From positions 1-5,269 of the forward strand of contig JAODNB010000355.1 in the NCBI GenBank assembly GCA_025464795.1: a stretch of DNA of 5,269 nucleotides. The letters run 5' to 3'. Under the pieces are notes generated by a model. That model was not told the DNA's origin, searched no databases, and was given only the letters and a program-made list of their open reading frames with translations. The DNA is from Frankiales bacterium. GTDB taxonomy: Bacteria > Actinomycetota > Actinomycetes > Mycobacteriales > SCTD01. Positions 1-4,864 of the stretch are shown here, in pieces (position 1 is the first letter of the stretch; the number at the start of each line of letters is the position of its first letter). The translations under genes and the position numbers were made by a program.

Positions 1-893
1 AGCTGGCGGCGCTCGGGGAGGCGGTTCAGGCCGTCGCGGCCACCGCCGCAGCCCTTCCCGCGCCTGCGCCCGGTGTACCCGAGAAGGACGCACCACGGTC
101 AGCCGAGAAGCCGGCAGTGAAGCGGGCAGAGCGGGTTGCGAAGGCCGGGACGAGCACGCCCGAACAGGCTGCCCCCGACAAGGACGCTCCCGCCGAGCCG
201 GCGGCCACCAAGGCAACGACGAAGAAGGCACCTGCGACGAAGGCACCGGCGAAGGCACCTGCGACGAAGGCGCCAGCGAAGAAGGCACCTGCGAAGCAGG
301 CACCTGCGAAGAAGGCGCCCGCGACGAAGGCACCTGACACTAAGGCGCCAGCGACGAAGGCAGCAGCGGCGTCGACCGGGACGGCCGGCCAGGCGCAGGC
401 CCAGGAAGTCGCGCCAGCTGTCGCCCCCGCAGGCGCCCCCGGACCTGCTGAGGCAGAGCCCACGCCGAGCACGGCGCCCCCGCCGGCGCAGGCCCGTCCC
501 GCGGTGAGGCCAGGCCGGCGGACCGTCGCGAAGGCGTCCGCCGCGACCGCGGTCCGTAGGGCCGAGCAGCCGGCGAAGGAGGGCCTCCCTACCGACCCCG
601 CAGGCACGACTGCTCGGACGGCGAGGGCGCCGAAGCGGGCGAGCCTCGACGCCATGCCCGAGGTCCCGAGCCCGTCGGCCGCCCTGGACGCCGCGTCGGC
701 CGCAGCAGCTGAGGCTCCCGCACCAGCCGACGCTCCCGCGGCAGCCGACGCTCCCGCACCAGCGGGCGCTCCCGCACCAGCCGACGCCTCCGCTGAGGCA
801 CCGGCACCGGCGCCCACCGCGTCCTGGGCCGCGAGGCCGGCTGCTCCCGGCGATGAGCCCCGCCGGCTGTTCCGCCGCAAGCCCAAGCCCTGA
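1..893 (+). CDS. Ala/Pro/Lys-rich low-complexity protein, 5'-partial
   Basis: The reading frame (codons beginning at base 3) is open from the window edge to the TGA at 891-893, giving 296 visible residues. A GTG at 117 could start a 258-residue protein, but the frame upstream has the same Ala/Pro-rich composition and no stop, so the gene probably begins outside the window. No folded domain is recognisable. Bases 225-359 encode a basic tract of KAPAT/KAPAK units resembling the tails of histone H1-like and actinobacterial HU proteins. Bases 714-785 encode four APAPAD-type units, and the protein ends in a basic RRLFRRKPKP tail. Such sequence is expected to be disordered. The Lys tract suggests nucleic-acid or polyanion binding, but this is inference; it could equally be the tail or linker of a larger protein whose folded part is off-window. 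That the frame is a gene is supported by the typical GC-rich third positions and by the silent variation among repeat units. Confidence 0.7.
   Translation, partial: LAALGEAVQAVAATAAALPAPAPGVPEKDAPRSAEKPAVKRAERVAKAGTSTPEQAAPDKDAPAEPAATKATTKKAPATKAPAKAPATKAPAKKAPAKQAPAKKAPATKAPDTKAPATKAAAASTGTAGQAQAQEVAPAVAPAGAPGPAEAEPTPSTAPPPAQARPAVRPGRRTVAKASAATAVRRAEQPAKEGLPTDPAGTTARTARAPKRASLDAMPEVPSPSAALDAASAAAAEAPAPADAPAAADAPAPAGAPAPADASAEAPAPAPTASWAARPAAPGDEPRRLFRRKPKP
225..359 (+). repeat. Degenerate 15-nt tandem repeat encoding KAPA[T/K] units
   Basis: Nine consecutive in-frame units run from 225 to 356, each 15 nt except the second, which is 12 nt, so the reading frame is kept. The unit is roughly AAGGCACCTGCGACG and the peptide is KAPAT, KAPA, KAPAT, KAPAK, KAPAK, QAPAK, KAPAT, KAPDT, KAPAT. 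Differences are mostly silent (GCA/GCG, CCT/CCA/CCC), which suggests selection on the peptide. Copy number in such tracts often varies between strains. Confidence 0.85.
714..785 (+). repeat. 18-nt tandem repeat, four units, encoding APAPAD
   Basis: Four adjacent 18-nt units begin at 714, 732, 750 and 768, each starting GCTCCCGC and encoding APAPAD, APAAAD, APAPAG and APAPAD. The units differ at few bases, so expansion looks more recent than in the Lys-rich tract. The following ASAEAPAPAP appears to be a decayed continuation. The peptide is acidic to neutral, in contrast with the basic tract near 225. Confidence 0.85.
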
Positions 894-924
894 CGTCCGT
901 CAGCGGTTCGCCGACCTCGGACGT
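893..924 (+). terminator. Possible hairpin terminator at the end of the upstream gene
   Basis: A perfect 7-bp inverted repeat, ACGTCCG at 893-899 and CGGACGT at 918-924, begins on the last base of the stop codon. Inside it, CGG-TTCG-CCG at 904-913 can form a small inner stem with a TTCG loop, separated from the outer stem by an internal loop. There is no T-run after it. Hairpins without a U-tract are common after actinobacterial genes, but their ability to terminate is uncertain. Confidence 0.4.
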
Positions 925-1050
925 ACCGACGTGCGGGGGCCCGTCGCAACGTCCACGAAGCGCCGGCGAAGCCCGCTGAGGGGCACGCGCACCCCAGGCT
1001 GGCGTAGCCCCGCGGTGACAGGTGCCTGACGGAACGTGACCTCGAAACCC
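925..1050. other. Intergenic stretch with no supported gene
   Basis: This is the first part of the 362-base gap between the low-complexity gene and whiB2. I see no ribosome binding site with a plausible start, no RNA gene and no long repeat. Minor palindromes such as CAGGTGCCTG at 1019-1028 are at the level expected by chance in this composition. Confidence 0.5.
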
Positions 1051-1084
1051 CCTGCCCGAACGGGACAGGCGTGCTCAAAGCACG
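1051..1084 (+). terminator. Two abutting hairpins upstream of the whiB2 promoter
   Basis: The first hairpin pairs CCTGCCC (1051-1057) with GGGACAGG (1062-1069), with one bulged A. The second follows directly: CGTGCT at 1070-1075 pairs perfectly with AGCACG at 1079-1084 around the loop CAA. They end about 40 bases before the predicted -35 box of whiB2, so a natural reading is a tandem terminator insulating whiB2 from upstream transcription. No T-run follows, so a protein-binding or other role cannot be excluded. Confidence 0.4.
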
Positions 1085-1125
1085 TCATTCGGGCCGGTCG
1101 GAGCCGCTCCTTAACATTCCCGGCC

Positions 1126-1154
1126 TTGACGTGGACGGATGACACGCGTGTAAT
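1126..1154 (+). promoter_or_regulatory. Predicted sigma70-type promoter of whiB2
   Basis: TTGACG at 1126-1131 matches the -35 consensus TTGACA at 5 of 6 positions. TGTAAT at 1149-1154 matches the -10 consensus TATAAT at 5 of 6. The spacer is exactly 17 bases. The local sequence is AT-richer than its surroundings. Transcription would start near 1161, giving a leader of about 95 bases before the whiB2 start at 1256. The match fits the housekeeping sigma factor (HrdB/SigA type) and is the best promoter match I found in the intergenic gaps. Confidence 0.6.
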
Positions 1155-1166
1155 TCTCTGCGTGTC
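1141..1166. promoter_or_regulatory. Inverted repeat bracketing the whiB2 -10 box, putative operator
   Basis: GACACGC at 1141-1147 and GCGTGTC at 1160-1166 are perfect 7-bp inverted arms around a 12-base centre that contains the whole -10 hexamer. The left arm also overlaps a perfect 10-bp palindrome, ACACGCGTGT at 1142-1151. A dimeric regulator bound here would cover the -10 region and the start site. Both arms contain GACAC, the core reported for the sporulation regulator WhiA in Streptomyces, which works together with WhiB. GACAC also occurs several times elsewhere in this window, so assignment to WhiA is only a hypothesis. Confidence 0.45.
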
Positions 1167-1216
1167 GTTCCCACGGCGCGCAGACATCGACCCGTCTGCG
1201 TCCGCGGCACAGGGGT

Positions 1217-1232
1217 CGCTGCAACCGCAGCG
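1217..1232 (+). other. Stem-loop in the predicted whiB2 leader
   Basis: CGCTGC (1217-1222) pairs perfectly with GCAGCG (1227-1232) around the loop AACC. The stem ends 12 bases before the ribosome binding site at 1245-1250. It could modulate translation start or mRNA stability, but a 6-bp GC stem can also arise by chance in DNA this GC-rich. Confidence 0.35.
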
Positions 1233-1244
1233 GCCACGAGACCG

Positions 1245-1250
1245 CAGGAG
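1245..1250 (+). promoter_or_regulatory. Ribosome binding site deciding the whiB2 start
   Basis: CAGGAG lies five bases before the ATG at 1256. The in-frame GTG at 1250 overlaps this site and is therefore unlikely to be the start. The next in-frame ATG at 1265 would leave 14 bases, which is too far. The ATG at 1256 is preferred. Confidence 0.65.
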
Positions 1251-1255
1251 TGACG

Positions 1256-1534
1256 ATGACAGAGATGACCCACCTGATGGTCGTGGGCACGACGGCCGAC
1301 ACCGAGGACGACGGGATGCTCGCCTGGCAGGACCAGGCGCTGTGCGCCCAGACCGACCCGGAGGCGTTCTTCCCGGAGAAGGGCGGCTCCACCCGTGAGG
1401 CGAAGCGCATCTGCGTGGGCTGCGAGGTCAAGCAGGAGTGCCTCGAGTACGCACTGATGCAGGACGAGCGGTTCGGCATCTGGGGCGGGCTGTCCGAGCG
1501 CGAGCGCCGCCGCCTCAAGCGCAAGGTGAGCTGA
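1256..1534 (+). CDS. whiB2: WhiB2/WhmD-type iron-sulfur transcriptional regulator
   Basis: This 92-residue protein is a WhiB-like (Wbl) regulator. Wbl proteins carry a [4Fe-4S] cluster, bind the region 4 domain of the primary sigma factor and act at selected promoters. The four cluster cysteines are C30, C53, C56 and C62 (C-X22-C-X2-C-X5-C), followed by the GIWGG turn at 74-78 and a basic DNA-binding tail, RRRLKRK at 84-90. The core, including CAQTDPEAFFPEKGGSTREA and ERFGIWGGLSERERRRLKR, is nearly identical to mycobacterial WhmD/WhiB2 and Streptomyces WhiB as I recall them. That places it in the subfamily that controls sporulation septation in Streptomyces and septum formation and cell division in mycobacteria. 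The first 22 residues are a variable acidic extension. It has its own predicted promoter and a long leader, and precedes an envelope glycosyltransferase by 114 bases. Starting at the GTG at 1250 would add only two residues. Family assignment is very secure; orthology to WhiB2 is strong. Confidence 0.96.
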   Translation: MTEMTHLMVVGTTADTEDDGMLAWQDQALCAQTDPEAFFPEKGGSTREAKRICVGCEVKQECLEYALMQDERFGIWGGLSERERRRLKRKVS

Positions 1535-1567
1535 CTCTCGACGGGCCGACGGGGCTGCGGCGACGAC

Positions 1568-1573
1568 TAGGCT
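1568..1573 (+). promoter_or_regulatory. Weak -10-like box before the glycosyltransferase gene
   Basis: TAGGCT resembles the TANNNT -10 boxes common in actinobacteria. The best -35 candidate 16 bases upstream, CCGACG at 1546-1551, matches only the GAC core. If used, transcription would begin near 1580 and give the glycosyltransferase gene an independent start. The alternative is read-through from whiB2. Confidence 0.25.
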
Positions 1574-1614
1574 GGACGACACCGTCCGACGACGTGCGGC
1601 CGAGCGACCGGCCG
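1574..1614 (+). other. Two small hairpins between whiB2 and the glycosyltransferase gene
   Basis: GGACG (1574-1578) pairs with CGTCC (1583-1587) around the loop ACAC. CGGCCG (1597-1602) pairs with CGGCCG (1609-1614) around AGCGAC. No T-run follows either. They could partly terminate whiB2 transcripts or process the mRNA so that the regulator is made in excess of the large membrane protein, but both are short and may be chance structures. Confidence 0.3.
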
Positions 1615-1648
1615 GCTGCGCGTCCCGCCGATCCACGGTCGACACCGC

Positions 1649-4600
1649 ATGCCACCCCGTACCAAGCAGCCCACTGATGCGGCTGACGCGACCCGTCGCG
1701 CCCCGCGCGCCCGGTCTGCTGCAGCTGGGCCGAAGGCCTCGCGAACGATCGTGGACGTCACGGCCGTACTCGTCGCCCATGACGGCGCCGCCTGGCTGCC
1801 CGAGGCGCTGACAGCGCTCGCCTCCTCCACCTCCGTCCCGGCCCGGGTCCTGTGCGTCGACACGGGCAGTGCAGACGAGAGCGTCGCGCTGATGCAGGCT
1901 GCGTACGGCGAGGTGCTCCAGCTGCCCAGGGACACCGGCTTCGGCGCCGCGGTGGCCCAGGCCCTGGAGAGCGCGCCGCCGACGAGCTGGCTGTGGCTGC
2001 TGCACGACGACATGGCCGTCGAGGCCGGCACGCTGCGAGCGCTCGTGGAGCACGCCGAGAGCAGCCCGTCGACCGCGCTGCTCGGCCCCAAGGTCCGGGA
2101 CTGGTCCGACCCGCGGGTCCTGGTCGAGGTCGGCATCACGACCGACGCCGCAGGGCACCGGGAGACCGGGTTGGAGCGGCGCGAGTACGACCAGGGTCAG
2201 CACGACGGCATCGGCGACGTCCTCGCGGTCGGCACCGCCGGTGCCCTCATCCGGCGTGATGTCTGGGACGCGGTCGGTGGTCTCGACCCCGCGCTGCCCG
2301 TCTTCCGTGACGACCTCGACCTCGGATGGAAGGTCAACGCCGCAGGCCATCGCGTCAGCGTCGTTCCGTCCGCCCGCATCCGTCACGTGCGCGCGGCGAC
2401 GACAGGGCAGCGCCGGACCGACGCGGCCCTCGGTCGGGCCACAGGCACAGACCGCAAGAACGCGCTGTACGTCCTGCTCGCGCACGTCAGCACGCTGCGG
2501 CTGCTCGGTCTGCTGCCCCGGCTCGTCCTGGCCACCGGCTTCCGGTCGCTCGGCCTGCTCCTCACCCGGCAGGTGGCTGCGGCAGGTGACGAGTGGCGGG
2601 CCCTGGTCGGTGCCGTCGGCTCCCCGGCACGGCTGCGACGGGTGCGCGCCAGCAGGGCGGCAACGAGGTCGGTTCCGCCGGCCGAGCTGAAGCACCTGAT
2701 GGCCTCCCGGGCGGTACGCCTGCGAGCCAGGCTCGGGGCGGTCGGCGACTGGCTCTCCGGGGGTGGCGCCCCCGGTGCCAACCCTCTCGGTGCCCTGGGC
2801 GACCCCGGTCCGGACGGCCCCGACGGGGTCGACGACCTGGACATCGCAAGCACCGGCACCCTCAAGCGCCTGCTGCTTCGTCCGGGCGTCCTGCTGTTCG
2901 CGGTCCTCAGCGCCGTGGCGTTGCTCGCGGAGCGGTCGGTGCTGCCCTTCAGCGGAGGTGCCCTCTACGGCGGCTCGCTCCTTCGAGCGCCCCAGGGCGC
3001 GAGCGACCTGTGGACCACCTACGCCAGCGCTTGGCATGACGTCGGCCTCGGGACCGGGACGCCCACCCCGCCGGGGACGGCGGCACTCGCCGCGCTCTCC
3101 ACGCTGTTCCTCGGCAAGCCCGCCGTCGCCATCGACGTGCTGCTGCTCGGCAGCGTCCCGCTGTCCGGGCTCATGGCCTACCTCGCTGCCAGCCGGCTCG
3201 TCCGGCACCTGTACCTCCGGCTCTGGGCCGCGGCGACCTGGGCACTGCTGCCGGTCGCGACCGGCACCATCGCGGCCGGCCGCCTCGACGCCGCAGCGAC
3301 GCAGATCGCCCTGCCGTTGCTGGTCCTGGCCGCGGGACGGCTCCTCACCGACGACCCCCGGGTCGAGGGCTGGTGGCGCGCCTGGGCGCTCGGCTTGGCC
3401 CTCGGGATCACCTGCGCGTTCGCGCCCGTCCTCTGGCCGCTGTCGGCCGCGGTGCTGCTCGCGGGCGCGGCGATCAACGTCGCCCTGCACGGCGGCCGGC
3501 GCCGTGCCCTGGCGGCGCTGGTCGTCGCGATCGTGCCCGGCGCGATCCTGTTCCCCTGGTCCTGGCAGGCGGTGCAGCACCCGTCCCTGTTCGTGGCGGG
3601 ACCTCAGGTGGCCCGTGAGGACCTGCCGGTCTGGCACCTGATGCTGCTCTCGCCCGGTGGCCCGGGGCTGCCGTGGGTCTTCGTCACGACCGGGCTCGTC
3701 CTCGCGGCTCTCGCAGGCACGGTCCGCTACGCCTTCCGGCGCCTCGCCCTCGCCTGCTGGGCCGTCGTCGCCGTGGCCCTGTTCGGGGCGCTGACGCTCA
3801 GTCGCACCAGCGTCCACGACGTCCCCGTCTCGCCTGCGGTGGCGCTGCAGATCGCCGGGCTGGCGCTGCTCACGGCGGCGCTCGTCGCTGCCAACGGTGC
3901 CCGCAGCCGACTGGCAAGGTCGAGCTTCGGCTGGCGACAGCTGCTGGCGGGGCTCCTGGCCGTCGCCGCAGCCGGGCTGCCCGTCTTCGCCGCGGTGCAG
4001 TGGGTGGACCGAGGGGCAGGCGCCCCGCTCCAGCGCGACAGCCGCGAGCTGCTGCCCGCTTTCGCCAGGGCAGAGCTGGAGCACAGCCCAGGGCTACGGG
4101 TCCTCGTCGTGGCCCAGAGCGCTCCTGGACTGGTCAGCTACACGGTGACGGACGCGCGCGGCTTCGAGACCAGCGACGCGGGCTTCACGACCGCACGGCC
4201 CCAGCGCGCTGCTCTCGACGCGATCGTGGCCGACCTGGTCGCCCCGCTCGGCAGCGATGCGGCTGAGGCCCTGTCGACCCGGGCGGTGCGCTACGTGGCG
4301 CTGCGCACCGGTCCGGGCACGGACCAGCTGGCCGCGGGTCTCGACAGCCAGACAGGCCTGGTACGCCGGACCTCCGGCAAGGTCGTCCTCTGGCAGGTGC
4401 AGGCGCCGACCGGGCGGCTGAGCGTGCTGCCCCCCTCCCTCGGCGCCCGGGCTCTCGCCGGTGACCGGGCCCCCAGCGCAGACGCCCTCCGCCAGTCGCC
4501 TCCCGCCGCGCTGCCCTCCGGCCCGATCACCGCCAAGGCGTCCGTCGCGAGAGGGGAGCCGGGGCGCGTCCTGGTGCTGGCAGATGCCGCAGACCGGCAC

Positions 4601-4864
4601 TGGCGGGCGACGCTGAACGGCAGGCCCCTCCAGGCCCGGACCGCTTGGGGCTGGGCGCAGGGGTTCGAGCTGCCCACGGACGGCGGGCTCATCCAGGTGA
4701 GCTACTCCGCCGGCTCCCGTCGGGCGTCGTTGTGGGCCCAGGCCGCTCTCGTGCTCGTCGTCCTGGTCCTGTCCTCGCCCGGTGGTCGACGTCGGCGCGG
4801 GCTCGAGGAGCTGGATGACGACGACGCCGCAACAGGGCCCTTCGTACCGGTGGTCGCACGATGA
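1649..4864 (+). CDS. Large membrane glycosyltransferase: GT2 domain fused to a polytopic membrane region
   Basis: The 1071-residue protein has three parts. Residues about 36-250 form a GT2 (GT-A fold) domain: AVLVAHDGAAWLPEAL at 39-54, nucleotide-binding DTGSADES at 71-78, the metal-binding LLHDD at 117-121 (DxD equivalent) and FRDDLDLGW at 219-227, which carries the likely catalytic acid. A hydrophobic stretch (about 284-305) and a Gly/Pro/Asp-rich linker (366-399) follow. Residues about 409-785 hold roughly ten membrane segments. Residues 786-1026 form a soluble, probably outside domain whose end, HWRATLNGRPL (984-994) then GWAQGFELP (1001-1009), resembles YfhO-like and AftD-type arabinosyltransferase C-termini. 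A last membrane helix (about 1027-1043) leads to GRRRR and an acidic EELDDDD tail. It probably transfers a sugar from a nucleotide donor to an envelope acceptor; donor and acceptor are unknown. ATG 1649 is the first ATG/GTG after an in-frame TAG at 1568 but has no clear ribosome binding site. GTG 1751, just before the GT2 domain, is an alternative. Confidence 0.9.
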   Translation: MPPRTKQPTDAADATRRAPRARSAAAGPKASRTIVDVTAVLVAHDGAAWLPEALTALASSTSVPARVLCVDTGSADESVALMQAAYGEVLQLPRDTGFGAAVAQALESAPPTSWLWLLHDDMAVEAGTLRALVEHAESSPSTALLGPKVRDWSDPRVLVEVGITTDAAGHRETGLERREYDQGQHDGIGDVLAVGTAGALIRRDVWDAVGGLDPALPVFRDDLDLGWKVNAAGHRVSVVPSARIRHVRAATTGQRRTDAALGRATGTDRKNALYVLLAHVSTLRLLGLLPRLVLATGFRSLGLLLTRQVAAAGDEWRALVGAVGSPARLRRVRASRAATRSVPPAELKHLMASRAVRLRARLGAVGDWLSGGGAPGANPLGALGDPGPDGPDGVDDLDIASTGTLKRLLLRPGVLLFAVLSAVALLAERSVLPFSGGALYGGSLLRAPQGASDLWTTYASAWHDVGLGTGTPTPPGTAALAALSTLFLGKPAVAIDVLLLGSVPLSGLMAYLAASRLVRHLYLRLWAAATWALLPVATGTIAAGRLDAAATQIALPLLVLAAGRLLTDDPRVEGWWRAWALGLALGITCAFAPVLWPLSAAVLLAGAAINVALHGGRRRALAALVVAIVPGAILFPWSWQAVQHPSLFVAGPQVAREDLPVWHLMLLSPGGPGLPWVFVTTGLVLAALAGTVRYAFRRLALACWAVVAVALFGALTLSRTSVHDVPVSPAVALQIAGLALLTAALVAANGARSRLARSSFGWRQLLAGLLAVAAAGLPVFAAVQWVDRGAGAPLQRDSRELLPAFARAELEHSPGLRVLVVAQSAPGLVSYTVTDARGFETSDAGFTTARPQRAALDAIVADLVAPLGSDAAEALSTRAVRYVALRTGPGTDQLAAGLDSQTGLVRRTSGKVVLWQVQAPTGRLSVLPPSLGARALAGDRAPSADALRQSPPAALPSGPITAKASVARGEPGRVLVLADAADRHWRATLNGRPLQARTAWGWAQGFELPTDGGLIQVSYSAGSRRASLWAQAALVLVVLVLSSPGGRRRRGLEELDDDDAATGPFVPVVAR

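Noticed and set aside
225..359. Possible CRISPR array from regularly spaced short repeats
   Set aside because: The units are contiguous with no spacers, are 12-15 nt, and stay in frame within a coding region, so this is a peptide-coding tandem repeat.
136..507. + strand Arg-rich 123-codon frame inside the low-complexity gene
   Set aside because: It is a frame-shifted reading of the same tandem repeats; the RRRHLRRR pattern comes directly from the AAGGCACCTGCGACG unit.
26..1078. Minus-strand open frame of 350 codons with GAFVAGAFFAGA-type repeats
   Set aside because: The repeats are the antisense reading of the KAPAT tandem repeat on the + strand. The + frame gives a coherent repeat with silent variation; the minus frame has no domain or convincing start signal.
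1112..1117. TAACAT as an alternative -10 box for whiB2
   Set aside because: It fits TANNNT, but the sequence 17-18 bases upstream has no -35 resemblance, and the TTGACG/TGTAAT pair just downstream is far better.
900..1187. Minus-strand 95-codon frame filling the gap upstream of whiB2
   Set aside because: It overlaps the whiB2 promoter and both hairpin groups, has no recognisable motif, and shows no ribosome binding site that I could support.
1036..1398. + strand open frame overlapping the whiB2 start, including a GTG at 1162 beside the predicted transcript start
   Set aside because: A leaderless product is formally possible, but the Arg/Asp/Pro-rich peptide is typical of an out-of-frame shadow and it runs 143 bases into whiB2.
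1085..4084. Minus-strand open frame of 999 codons opposite whiB2 and the glycosyltransferase gene
   Set aside because: It is rich in Arg, Gly, Gln, Ala, Asp and Pro with no recognisable domain. It lies opposite two well-supported genes, and long antisense frames are expected in DNA with such GC-biased third positions.
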